From Apostichopus parvimensis (lineage: Eukaryota; Echinodermata; Holothuroidea; Aspidochirotida; Stichopodidae): a stretch of 27,409 bases of DNA. A program made the position numbers and the translations under genes. A model generated the notes under the pieces. It worked only from the letters and a program-made list of their open reading frames with translations, made no database searches and was not told the origin of the DNA. This document shows positions 12,286 to 23,169 of this stretch, one piece after another (the stretch's first letter is position 1; each line of letters starts with the position of its first letter). The stretch lies in contig KN892720.1 in NCBI GenBank assembly GCA_000934455.1, positions 1 through 27,409 of the forward strand, in the 5' to 3' direction.

Positions 12286-12291
12286 AATAAA
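12286..12291 (+). promoter_or_regulatory. Candidate poly(A) signal of POLI
   Basis: A canonical AATAAA hexamer lies about 900 bases after the POLI stop codon, followed by TTTGATTATTGTAG. This would give a 3' UTR of roughly 0.9 kb. The open frame at 11754-12032 lies inside this presumed UTR and looks noncoding. Another site may be used in the animal. Confidence 0.5.
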
Positions 12292-12299
12292 GGACTTTG

Positions 12300-13642
12300 A
12301 TTATTGTAGCTTTCATGTTTGTTAGTTTATCAAATTATCATTTACAATTTTTATAAACACAACAAAAGCAACACATTCAATTCAAAATGTATTTCAGACA
12401 AATATTGACTTGAAGCCAAAAATAGTTACAAACAGTAGAAACATGTCTAAACTTTTCTAAAATTTCAGATATTGATGATGACATATAAATAACTAAAATG
12501 ATAAAATATAAAATAGCAAGAAGCTATCATATCATCATACCCCTAAGAAGTTAACAAATACTACAGGACACATGTACAAAAATAGATATCTACTTCTAAA
12601 GACACACAATGAAGACTGACCCAAAACAAAAGATAATTGTAATCAAGCTAACAATGAAATACTACATAAATAAAGGTCCTACAAGAGAGAAGTATTAATT
12701 AAATAATCCCTAGTTATGTCATTAATTAGTATACTGTTTATCAATGTCTTTGATTTCAGGGACCACTATTACCATGGACAATTTCGAACACGATAATTTT
12801 GTTTCTTGTATTTCTTGGTTAAAAAAGTTAATAATGTGAAAATGCTCTGAAAGACATGATGGAAGTATTTCATTTCAGCTTCCTGTCAAAAATTCTGTGA
12901 TATTGCAGCAAAGCAGTATCATCAAAAAATAAAATCCATAAAAATAAACTTGTTCTGTATCAATTTTTGGTGGCCTTTGGTAAACTAAATATCTGAGTAA
13001 ATAACAATATCAATGCCTGGCATAGCTATTTTTAGAACATGCAGAACAAACAATCTTAACAACAAACAATTTTTCATGTAAGATATTTTGAATATCGCTG
13101 AATAATTAAGTCCACTAGTTGTAAGTACAAGATATTTACCTACATGTACTTTTATTACAGAACTTTCACTGAGCTGGTAATACTTCTATTTCAAATCCCA
13201 AAATCTAACCTAATAGACGAGATATTTACATATATATATGCATAGTTATCACCCTGACTGGCCTGTAATGAATGCTTTGTATAAAGGTGATGTCTTGTTT
13301 ACTGTAATGCTTTCCAATGCCAAATCTTACCTTGACATTCTCATAACCAAAGTTTATAAATAATTTATGTGGCAACCTCTAGAATTTCATCTTTACTTTA
13401 AGGTACAGTTCAGTTATTTTCATTTCCAAAGAAAAAAGCCTGCTTTTCATCATCAAAGTGGCAAACTTTTAATTGTTGGAATGAACCTCCTTGAGGTTTG
13501 CAATCAGACTCTTTAACCATTCAATGTGGCCATGTTCCCATAGCATAACTACTACAGGTCCAAATGCTGTTGTTTAACATTGAGACCACCCAATACACTG
13601 AATGCTATCTACACCCACTATTTCAACTAAACATCGTGGAGG
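12300..13642. other. AT-rich interval, probably 3' UTR of the minus-strand membrane protein gene
   Basis: No coding exon is visible on either strand. The interval lies between the POLI poly(A) candidate and the stop codon of the convergent gene, so it is probably that gene's 3' UTR plus a short spacer. Candidate minus-strand poly(A) hexamers are ATTAAA at 13473-13468 and AATAAA at 13156-13151; I cannot choose between them. Confidence 0.45.
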
Positions 13643-16600
13643 TTAAAAGAAGTACCCAAGTGATTCCTTCTTGGTTTCAACTTGGCGACCGATTTGATCC
13701 AGACCGCAGCAAGGCCCATGTTCCCACAGACTGATTAACAGCATTGAGATTACCACTAAGAACGGGAAGGAGGATACGGACGATGCGATATAATGAAACC
13801 TTTCGGCAGAGCAAGATGAGGCAATGGCAAGGAACCTGCAAAGATATGAATCATTTACAAAATTATATAAATCACTAAATATGTATATATATTTAGAAGA
13901 TAACTCAAGGCCAGAGAGACCATAAACAACAATTACTATAAGCATGGGGAACATTTCACCACCAATTTAACATTTCTGTAACAAGTCTTTAAGAATTAAA
14001 GTAGCTGTTACTATCTAGTCTAGCAAACTGATTAGTTTAAACAGGGATGCACAACGAGTCATTTCAATTTATATTTACAATGTTATAACAGATTTGTCAA
14101 GGACAAAAAAAAAAAAAATCCATCTAATCTCCTGCGGTTTATTTAAAGCTCATCAGAACTGATAAAACTACGGATTAAAAATCAAGGTAGGATGCCCAAA
14201 AAGGATCAGTCCAGATATTCAAGCATACAGTAAACATTGTAGATGAAGTAAGTATGCATAAAACATATCCATCTAGTTTCCTACATATGAGCTTGCTACA
14301 ATGTTCCAATTTTTACTCAAGAGAAGAAAAATGGGTTTGCAAAGCACTAGTTTTGATTTTTAAAAATAATAATAAAAATCCCTTGTCACTAACTTTACTG
14401 TATCTGCATAAATCTGCAACAACTCTGGGCTGCACATTTACTCAACAGAGTTTATAGTAGTTCACATGTTTGCTGTAACCAACCACCAATTGTTGGCTTC
14501 CATAGTCCTACTGTGGCCTTTAAAGCAGCATTTTGCGTCGTTTTCTATGATTTTTCTCAACCTCACTGACTCCACTATGCCATAACGACATACATAACTA
14601 GCTTATCTATTTAAATCTTACTTCAAATGGTGGCATAAATGTCGAAAAATTTGCAACTTTCAACTTTGTTTTTCTCCAAGATATTTTCCGTTGGGATCCC
14701 AATAAACCTCGCCCATAATATGAATATTTGAACACTACGAACGTCATTGACCAATACGTAATACAACACCATGCGTGATTTGTGTACAGTCTATATGTAT
14801 GGCAGTTGTAGCAGGGAGTTCCATAACAACTCCCTGGTTGTACCAACGCAAAGTCTTGAATCTATTTTTAGCAACGCCTCATAACTAAACCTCGGCTCTG
14901 ATTGGTTGAATTCAAACGAGTGGGTTTGGGGAACTGAATGCGATTAATTTTGTATGTGGAATACTCGCCAATTNNNNNNNNNNNNNNNNNNNNNNNNNNN
15001 NNNNNNNNNNNNNNNNNNNNNNNNNNNNNNNNNNNNNNNNNNNNNNNNNNNNNNNNNNNNNNNNNNNNNNNNNNNNNNNNNNNNNNNNNNNNNNNNNNNN
15101 NNNNNNNNNNNNNNNNNNNNNNNNNNNNNNNNNNNNNNNNNNNNNNNNNNNNNNNNNNCTCTTGGCTGGGTGAAACTTGGATGGTATCTTAGTTTGCTGT
15201 TTTATGATAGATACATGTAAAAAAAACGATGCACATGACAAAAAGGTGGAAAAAAGCGACCCAACGCAAAATGCTGCTTTAACTAGTGGTTTAGCTGTTA
15301 AGATTAGAGATACCCTCTTCAGTGAATGATTCTATAATTTAAAATATTGAGAGATTTCAGAAACCAAGAACCTCTTTAACTTGCAAACATGCATAACTGT
15401 TATATTGTACACATTAATTACTGTGGCTGACATTGAATATCCTCCAAGTTCTCATGACAATTTTCTTTCAATTTTAAGCAAATATTCAAGCCTTGAGATG
15501 AAGAATGACTAACCGTCCAAGCATCCAGATATACAAACAGAGGACGATCAGTTTAGAGGCTTCCTCCTCCAAAGATGCTAGTGTAGTGTTTATTATTGCC
15601 AAGAGTGCCAGCTGAGAGACAGATTGGTTAAGGCAGAGGATGGAGTTAGATGAAGTGAAGATCTGAGAAAGCAGATGTAAGATCATACCTGAGAAAGAGA
15701 AGAAACCAAAATTATCTGAAGATACCATTCACTTGCATTGTTTATGATAACATTGAGAAAGTAGTTGGGAGTTTGTCAGACTTTGATCTCCATTGACCAT
15801 TTTAACCAAAATAAAGCCAATCACTCGATCACTGAAGTGGACCTATATACTGAGTATGAAGTTCATATAGGGTCTTCTACTGTGGTGTTCCAGTTTACAA
15901 GGTTTGCAGACTTTGACAGCTAGTACAATCAGATGACCTTTAACCTTTACAAACTTTAAGTAGATTTTGGTGCTCATTAAAGTAGATTTACATACCAAGT
16001 ACAAATTTAAAACCACCAAGCTTTAACATACACACACAAAAAAACAAACACAGGTCCATTACCAATGTTGCAAAAGATTCCTTTATTCTAGGAATAATAT
16101 GTAAGTGAACAAAACCCCCTGACAATTTAGGTCTATTTACGACTGTAATGTAACTGTTTAAGCTCTAGTATTTACCTATCGCTATGACGATTGTTGCAAA
16201 GCCGTGCATCCTGAGTATGTAGACCATTCTCTTTGGTGCATCCTCTACGTTGGGGATGTCAATTTCCAGGTAGTTGGTCAGCCCCCAAAGAACAAAAGAC
16301 AGTATGACAAAGGTGATTAGTACAATGGCTACTGAGGTCATCCTGCAAGGTAACTGGTCTGGTACCTCAGGGTCCTGTTTTGTCCCATTCTGGCTCAACA
16401 TGGACATTTTGGCAGCCTGTGTGAGGAAGGGAAGCACAAAAGCAAGGTTGATGAGAGAAAATAAAACAATATAAAACATAATATAAAGTCATATATCCTT
16501 AAAGATTACAGCGAGTAGGTATAAGGGTGTCACCCACAGGCCATATATACTTGTGGAACAGTTCTACAATCAGTGACAACCCATCAGAAGTCCAAATTCG

Positions 16601-17147
16601 GCATAAGAGGGATGTTCAATAATTACTGTATTGAGGGAAGCAGAGCAGTGTATGAATATCTATTACAAGCTAGTGTTGTGTTTGGTGCAATCTCTCCAAC
16701 TGTAGGTACAGTAAAGTAAAACAAGAAGGTGCCACTATAGAACTCTTTTGGTGATGTTGAAGTTTCAGAGGTTTCAAGGAACTTTATTTATTATGTGATA
16801 ATTGTTACAATCAATATTTCCTTCACTCAAAAATACAATAATAACTTAACGCAATTTGTTTGTATACACAGCGGTTTGTATTTAACTTAAGTTTCGAGTT
16901 AAAAAGTGTAGTGTGGTCATTATACAGTACTCAGTAGCCTACATCTATGTACAGTGTATGGAGAAGTCATTGTGCGTGACAATACTGACAATGCACTGGA
17001 CAACATCAAATTGAGTATCTTTGTCCGAATTCCGGCGGAAAAATAACTACTATAGCCTACAATCTTTTCCAAATTATCTGAACTACGACGTACCTTCATA
17101 GCTTGCTTTGCATCGCGGGAAGACAACGTAGAGCTCCTTTCAGCCAT
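13643..17147 (-). CDS. MAPEG-like (TMEM79-like) multi-pass membrane protein, 4 coding exons
   Basis: Coding exons on the minus strand: 17147-17094, 16416-16176, 15688-15514, 13835-13643. Junctions are GT..AG and the phases (0, 1, 2) match, giving 220 aa. An in-frame upstream ATG at 17273 would give 262 aa. It has a better -3 base (A) than 17147, so the start is undecided. Membrane segments in the 220-aa version: about 46-65, 88-109, 122-138, 143-163 and 177-194. The segment EEEASKLIVLCLYIWMLGR, then AERFHYIASSVSSFP, recalls the MAPEG pattern: acidic residue, hydrophobic helix, conserved Arg (R157), second Arg (R169), then the last helix. MAPEG proteins act at ER or Golgi-type membranes, many on glutathione or eicosanoids. 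TMEM79 is a MAPEG relative with no settled enzyme activity. The gene structure is firm; the family is a pattern match from memory. Confidence 0.75.
14520..15282. mobile_element. TTAA-flanked inverted-repeat element with assembly gap inside
   Basis: A perfect 15-bp terminal inverted repeat begins AGCAGCATTTTGCGT (14524-14538) and ends ACGCAAAATGCTGCT (15264-15278). TTAA flanks it at 14520-14523 and 15279-15282, as expected of a TTAA target-site duplication (piggyBac-type insertion). The element spans 755 bp including 185 Ns and has no recognisable transposase, so it is called non-autonomous. It lies in the last intron of the minus-strand membrane protein gene. The gap prevents judging its full content. 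Confidence 0.8.
14974..15158. other. Assembly gap (185 Ns)
   Basis: A run of 185 undetermined bases. It falls inside a TTAA-flanked element, so a repeat-induced assembly break is the likely cause. It lies in an intron and does not interrupt any exon I call. Confidence 1.
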
Positions 17148-17273
17148 CAGTACACGTAGAAATTGGAAAACATTCAGTTTCCTTTTGTTTGTATTTCGTG
17201 CTATGTACACCTCAATATATGGTAAATGCAGTGAAAGTTGTCGTCTGCAGTGCTCTGCCGCTGTCAAGGTCAT

Positions 17274-18033
17274 GTTTTGATATGATTATTTCAGTGTGAT
17301 TGTGGCTTGACCGGAAGGTGTCAACAAAGACGCGCGTACGCTGTTGTTCCCTGCGTACCTACCCCTCCACATTTGCCCTACCTCACCCCGCCCAATGAAC
17401 AGGTACCCCATTTGACATCATTCGCCGCAAGCTACCTTGCCCCTGATAATTTCAAAGAAGTAACAAGAACGGTCCCGTTTGACACGATTTGTAGAGACAA
17501 GTAACGGCTAGTGATACTGTCCATTATTTACGGGCCTTCAACAAGGGTGGCCAATCGGGTAATAATTTTAGTACTTAATCTGATAATAATGCACAGTGGT
17601 GCAGGAATTGTTAATGGTGATGTCAAATAAATAATTCAGAGTATAGGTCAGTTAAATTGAGCCGTCTATTCATTTTTAAGTGTAATCATTGCAATCACAT
17701 TCAATACACATTCAATACAAATACTAAATATACAAATATATGCATGGCTAGTTATTTTTTATCATCATTACCTTAATTTGTACTAAAATGGAAACTTGAC
17801 AAACTCTTTAAACAGATAGCAGGATGCCGCTTGTATACGAATGATTCATACGATGGTACCAAGCGAGAGTGACAGCCTACATGGCACGGTTGGCATTTAT
17901 TTGATGAAGTTAAAGAAACTTACTTTTGCACACGCCAAATTGACACAGCTCGTTTGATTTATGAATATTAATGAGTTATTTTGCATGGTATTTGCAGTAT
18001 GTTTCATTCACATTTCTTAAATTGTTATTTTGA
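17274..18033. other. Intergenic region between divergent genes
   Basis: Sequence between the minus-strand membrane protein gene and the TTAA element upstream of the dehydrogenase. The first ~230 bases are relatively C/G-rich and may hold the promoter and 5' UTR of the minus-strand gene. The open frame at 17307-17504 is unrecognised and probably chance. I see no clear core promoter motif. Confidence 0.4.
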
Positions 18034-18674
18034 TTAAAGGCATTGAAGACTCGCCCCAAACCGCGTGCGGCCATCTGAAAAAGTTAACTTTCTGTTGCTT
18101 GCAAGTGACGTTTTTTTCGTGTCGCTACAAAATGCAGACAGTAATGAAACGTGATAACTTAATTGTTATCTTTAGCTGGACCTGAGATGTCCATCGCTGT
18201 ATCGTTTGTATTATGTGCTGCGGGTATTGACCGCAGCTGTATGTACTGACTGTACACTAGTGTCTAATTACTGACGGTAGCAAGCTATGTGTGTATTTTC
18301 TGGGATCGATAGTGGTGTTTAACACTTCTGTTACACCTCATTCGAAACTACAATCCTCGACAAAAATGATGGGACAGTATGAGCAGCAACGAGCGATATT
18401 GGTTTAAGCGCACCCCATTCTCCCCCGTTCCCCAATGAACCGTTGTACAGCCATTCAGACAATCCTCGACAAAAATGATGGGACAGTATGAGCAGCAACG
18501 AGCGATATTGGTTTAAGCGCACCCCATTCCCCCCGTTCAATGTTGTAGCCAAAAGCGCTCAGAAACTGCAACATTGATACGGGGAGTGGGGTGTCCCATC
18601 TATTTTTGTCGACGATTGTAGGTGAAATTACCGGCATTAGACGTTTCTTTTTGCGCGAGGTTCACACCCTTTAA
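18034..18674 (+). mobile_element. TTAA-flanked non-autonomous element, copy 1 (longer form)
   Basis: The element starts AGGCATTGAAGACTCGCCCC at 18038 and ends GTTCACACCCT at 18670, with TTAA on both sides (18034-18037 and 18671-18674). Its first ~315 bp align in reverse complement with 23225-23577, the second copy. Its last ~50 bp align in reverse complement with the start of that copy at 23174. Length is 633 bp against 404 bp. The extra material is the foldback block at 18348-18626. There is no open frame for a transposase. It lies about 0.4 kb upstream of the dehydrogenase start codon. Confidence 0.85.
18348..18626. repeat. Nested tandem duplication and foldback inside copy 1
   Basis: A ~77-bp segment starting CAATCCTCGACAAAAATGATG occurs at 18351-18427 and again, almost identical, at 18460-18537 (period 109). 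The second copy then pairs with an inverted arm: CACCCCATTCCCCCC..CAATGTTG is answered by CAACATTG..CGGGGAGTGGGGTG near 18571-18593, and TGTCCCATC..GTCGACGATTG follows to 18619. The second element copy at 23174-23577 lacks this block, so it is an insertion or later expansion within copy 1. Confidence 0.8.
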
Positions 18675-19070
18675 CGTCTGAAAATAACAATCACATGCAC
18701 TTGTAGACAAAATGAAAACGTCCAATGAGAAGGCGTATACACTCTATGAGGAATTGTGAACTCTTCAATACTAACTTTGTAGTAGTTATAAGACGTACAT
18801 TCTTGAATAGTACTCAGTGACTGTTGATAAATATGTACATTTACGCACCGTTAAATGCCACGGTAATAACAGGGACGGAAAAAGCAGGGTATGTCGCTTG
18901 AACACATAATACTACAGGAGGACAGTATTCGCTTAGACACCGGTAACTTCCGCAAGAGTCACATATCGCACGTGAAAACATAACACAGTACACTATGCTG
19001 GCAGGTGGGAGCTCTCCGGAACTACTGGCAAAGTCGAATACCCGAGGCTCTATAATTGTAAGTCATTTGA

Positions 19071-22000
19071 ATGGCAACTGCTAAGCGACTGATATTTCTT
19101 GGATTTGACAAGTCTCCAAGATGTCTGTTTGAAACTATTACTATTCCGGAGCTCAAAGATGGAGAAATTCTTTGCAAAATCCGGGTGGCCGCAATTTGCA
19201 AATCGGATTTGCACACTATAAATGGACTTCGTTCACAAGCCGTACCAAGGTAACGTACTGCCTGTTTACAACTTACACAGTAGAATTTTTAGTAAGGTAC
19301 AGAAGTCAACAGTATCGTTGCTTCACTTCTAGCACATGGGATTAGGCATATAAAGTGTAGAGAAGTTTGGTAGAAATTGGATTGAATATTACCTTGCATG
19401 GTGATAGTTGTTATAAGAAGTCGTTACAAGCTAATAATATGTATTGTATAGACATGCAGGTACAGCAATCAATGGACATCCATCGTAGGTCTACAAGTTA
19501 CAAGTTATGAGAAATTTGTAACTTTTAATCTGCCCATGCAAAGTTAGTGTATACATGCAGTATAGTATATGTCAAAGATTAAAAGTTAATATGTCAAAGA
19601 TTAAAAGTTATTAACCAAGTTAACATGCCTTATAGAGGTGTTCCAAGTGGGATGATGTTATTTTCTTAACTAGAAATTGGATTTGTAAACGATATTGGAT
19701 CCTTGTGGTTCGTTTGTGTGGAGCTGTTAGTGTTAAAGTCACATATATACTGTGTGAAGACTACATGGTGACTATAGTCACTGAGTGAGTTAGTGAACAC
19801 ATGTACACTGATATATGTTTCATACGTACTGTATCTCATCAAACAACATTACACTGATTTTTGAGCAAAAATATGATTTACTGTATGTCGCACCCCTCAG
19901 CCATTTCTTTATGTAAATTAGTCATTACGTTCAAGATCCATCGATTGGTTGCAAGACTAAATCAGTGTGTCATCTCAGACGTTCCTATTTTGAGCGCTAG
20001 AAATAGCTGGCCTTATTGATTCTTCCTCAATATTGCTCTCAATAGCTGCAGCTGCTCTTATATACATCAGTAGTCGACTCTAGCTTCAAACGGGTACCAG
20101 GATGGTGCAGGGTGGTGCACTGTACTGAAGTGCACAAATTGGCACTTTACAAATAGGTTTACATAAATGGAATCAGAGTGGGTTCTTGTTATTTAGAATG
20201 CCTATGTCAGTTCCAAGTATTTAAATTATTTCACAATTTCTATTTGAGTTAACAATGACCCAGTAAATTGCTATGAGAGAGGCATATGGATCAAATTTTT
20301 CTATTCATGTTAATTGTGACAAGTTCCAGAGCTAATGAAAAAATGCATTTTAAAGCCCAACAACGAACTTAAAAGTAGACAATTAAGAAATTTAAACCCA
20401 AACTAAAATAGTGTTAAGAAAAAAAAATAAAATTATGGAATGCAAACTAAAGAGAACTATAATTTTTAAAATTGGACACCAATAATACAAAACCTTTGTT
20501 TATGGAATTCAATATTAGGCTAGATTTGGAGGATTCTGTCTTGCATTTCATTTCCTTTATTTATTGCTGCTTTCCCCCTACCCCGCTAGGAAAGATAAGG
20601 ATCACCACCACTACTTCAAGTCACTGGTTTAAATCTCCATTTATCAAAAATTTTAAAAAGGTGAGCAGGCAATTCCTTTTTGGTTTCGATGATAATAGTA
20701 ACCTTTGCATTCATGATGGCGTATGTGTGGGTGTGCATGTGTGTGTGTGTTTGTGTGTGTGTGTAAATGCGTTTGTGATGCCCAGCTTGTAAACACGATA
20801 TCTCAAGAAGGGAAGGTCAGACCAATTCATACTTAATGTGTAGAAGTATCACATTGAGTACAAGAAGCCTATTGTTTTTGGTGGAGGTCAAAGGTCATTT
20901 GGTGTCACCAGGGGTCAAATTGTGAAAACCTTGTAAACAAGATATTTCGAGAAGCGAAGGTTGGACCAACTTCATAGTTAGTGTGTAGAAGTACCACATT
21001 AAGTACAAGAAGCCTATCGTTTTTGGTGGGGTCAAGATCATTTGGGGTCACCATGGGTCAAATTGTGAAAACCTTCTCAAGAAGGGATGAAGGTCAGACT
21101 AATTTCATATTGAAGTACCGCATTGAGTACAAGAAGCCTATTGTTTTTTGTGGAGGTCAAAGGTCATTTGGGGTCACCAGGGGTCAAATTGTGAAACCCT
21201 TGTAAACACCATATCTCAAGAAGGGAAGGTCGGACCAACTTCATAGTTAGTGTGTAGAAGTACCACATTAATAGAATATTAATAGATGTGAATAAACTTC
21301 CTTAAATGCATTTCAAAACCTCAGCAGTCATTATTAAAATGAAATGTCAGCATTTGAAAGTGTAGAAACTTTCAATGTCATCAATTAGATGCAAAAGTCT
21401 GAATATACTGTAGGAATACATTATGATTATGTAGATTAATTAGTCAGCCATGTTTCTCCTTTTTAACCTTTCTGTAGTTACCTAGGTCATGAGTGTGTTG
21501 CAGAGGTTGTTGCTCACAGAAGAACATGTAACAAGGACCTCCAGGTTGGGCAAAGAATAGTCTTCAGTATCTGTGACAGTTGTGGCAAATGCGTAACATG
21601 TCTAAATGGATTACCACAGAAGTGTTCCTCACTCTATAAGGTAAATAGTACAGTAGGCTATCATGTAGGGCAGAATTAATCATTTACATGTGTAGCATTG
21701 TCATAGTAAATTATACAGTAAGCATCATGTTTGTCTAGCAGGATTCTGTAAGTTTTAGAATTGAAGGATATAGAAACATCAAACAATCGGAGACTTGGAA
21801 ATGGACATTGGCCGTGGCTGCTTCATCATAATTTCTTGGATATATCTTCTAGCTTTGCCTAAAGATCTGTCAAGTTAGTTCTCTAGCCTTTACATACACA
21901 ATGCATTGTTTCAAACGATTGTTATTGATGCTTGAACAGACAAACTTTCCCAAAAACTTATGGATCATCCTATCAGTGATTTTCTTAAACAAATGCATCC

Positions 22001-23052
22001 CATGAGGCAATTGTACAGTATTATATATGTTATATACTGTTGCATGTTGGACATCACCAGATCATAGACTTAAAGTAAGCTACAATAGAGCCAGTCTGAC
22101 CCTGTGTGACCCCTAGGAATGGGATCCTTCAGGGGAAAGGCTGGGATTATGAAAAAACAACAACAACAAGAGGGAGACCAAAGTTCTGTTTATGTTTTGA
22201 AAAGAATGTTTTCTTTGAGGGAGGGGAATTGGTTGCTCAGGAGATTTTATGTTGTGTTTAATCGTCTACAATTTTGCAAGTTACTTGTGTACTGAGTACT
22301 GAGAGGGAAGAGGGGGGATGGAAAGGTATCAGAGAGAAGAGTGAGAGGGGATTACCAGGAAGTCTCAGCTGAAGGGGGAGGGAGGGGGGGGGGGAGCAGG
22401 AGAGAGCTAGGAGGACATAAGTAAGAACAGAAAGTAGGACATGAGTGGACTTTGGTGACCTGATAAAGAGGGATAAGTCTAAGATAGTCATAGTTTTCAA
22501 GACTGTAAATGTACGTATTTGTGTTACTGACATGCAGGTTATAAGAATCAAAGAAGTTACGGTATCTGCCTGTTCAGTTCTCATTGACCTGCACATGGCT
22601 AATGGCAAAGGCTGGTCTGGTAAGAATGGAAACTTCCAATTAGCCACAGTACTCAAATGAAAACTTGAAAAATAAAAACTTGAAAAATACAGGGGGGGTG
22701 GTACACAGTTTTCACTAATGCGACATGGTTTAAAATATGAATTGTGGTGAGTTTCAAGATTAATGTAACATTAACTGAACATTCTAATGACGATGTTATA
22801 ATCATTGTCTATAATGTGTTCACTGTTTTTGTAAATTTTTGTCAGTATGGACACGAAAGAATGCTATCCATGGCATCAACACTCTCTGGTGCATATGCAA
22901 GTCATATCGTACTCCGAGCTAGGACTGCGGTAGTGGCCATCACAGAAGACCTACCTGACTCCGTAGCTGCCCCAATCAACTGCTCCTTAGCAACCATGGT
23001 GTCTGCTGTATCCAAGATAAAACATGACACCAGCAAGACAGTACTGATCCAG
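19071..23052 (+). CDS. Zinc-dependent medium-chain alcohol dehydrogenase, HpnZ-like, 5' part only
   Basis: Three exons join in phase: 19071-19249, 21478-21640, 22846-23052, giving the first 183 residues; no stop is reached. Seen: GroES-like catalytic domain with AAICKSDLHT (C43, likely catalytic zinc ligand), YLGHE (H64, E65) and a complete structural-zinc lobe CGKCVTCLNGLPQKC (C95, C98, C101, C109). Next come SLYKYGHE and the linker TAVVAITEDLPDSVAAPINCSLATMVSA, ending at VLIQ, just where the Rossmann-fold glycine motif should begin. The KYGHE and LPDxVAAPxNC signatures match, from memory, the bacterial family named putative phosphonate-catabolism-associated alcohol dehydrogenase. Such enzymes oxidise alcohols with NAD(P); the substrate here is unknown. 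The NAD-binding half must lie in exons beyond 23052, probably outside the window. The dehydrogenase class is firm, the subfamily moderate. Confidence 0.85.
19567..19610 (+). repeat. Perfect 22-bp tandem duplication
   Basis: The 22-bp unit at 19567-19588 (ATATGTCAAAGATTAAAAG..) is repeated exactly at 19589-19610. It lies in intron 1 of the dehydrogenase. The perfect identity suggests a recent local duplication. Confidence 0.9.
20720..21270 (+). repeat. TG microsatellite followed by ~144-bp tandem repeat with AGGTCA motifs
   Basis: A (TG)n tract at about 20724-20764 leads into tandem units starting TTGTAAACA at 20787, 20931 and 21200. A third unit with a truncated start lies between, near 21070. 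Each unit contains GATATCTCAAGAAGGGAAGGTC, GTACAAGAAGCCTAT and a GGTCA-rich end. Intact AGGTCAAAGGTCA is present at 20885-20897 and 21154-21166, and GGGTCACCAGGGGTCA at 21171-21186. The open frame 20981-21205 is only read-through of this repeat. It lies in intron 1 of the dehydrogenase and is related to 9905-10110. Confidence 0.85.
22301..22400 (+). repeat. Purine-rich tract with G-quadruplex-capable run
   Basis: Strongly purine-biased DNA in intron 2 of the dehydrogenase. The block 22371-22396 is 26 purines without interruption, arranged as G5-A-G3-A-G11-AG. It meets the G-quadruplex pattern and could also form triplex DNA. The minus-strand open frame over this region (22258-22656) has low-complexity S/P/L content from the tract and is not called as a gene. 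Confidence 0.6.
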
Positions 23053-23169
23053 GTGCAGTATATATACAGATTTATATGCTTTATAATGTATGAATTTTGA
23101 CCTTGTACGTAGTTTCTTGGTTCAATGAATGCATACCTTGACATTGTTACAAACTAAAGAGTCTACTAC
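23053..23169 (+). other. Start of dehydrogenase intron 3
   Basis: The exon ends ATCCAG with GTGCAG as donor; a second GT (GTATAT) lies 6 bases on and is a possible alternative donor. No next exon is found to the window end. A search by eye for a glycine-rich Rossmann start after an acceptor gave nothing convincing. Confidence 0.5.

Noticed and set aside
17307..17504. 65-codon plus-strand frame between the divergent genes
   Set aside because: Proline-rich but unrecognised; it lies in the likely promoter of the minus-strand gene and has no splice partner.
22258..22656. 132-codon minus-strand frame in dehydrogenase intron 2
   Set aside because: Ser/Pro/Leu-rich residues arise from the complementary purine tract, with no domain and no splice context.
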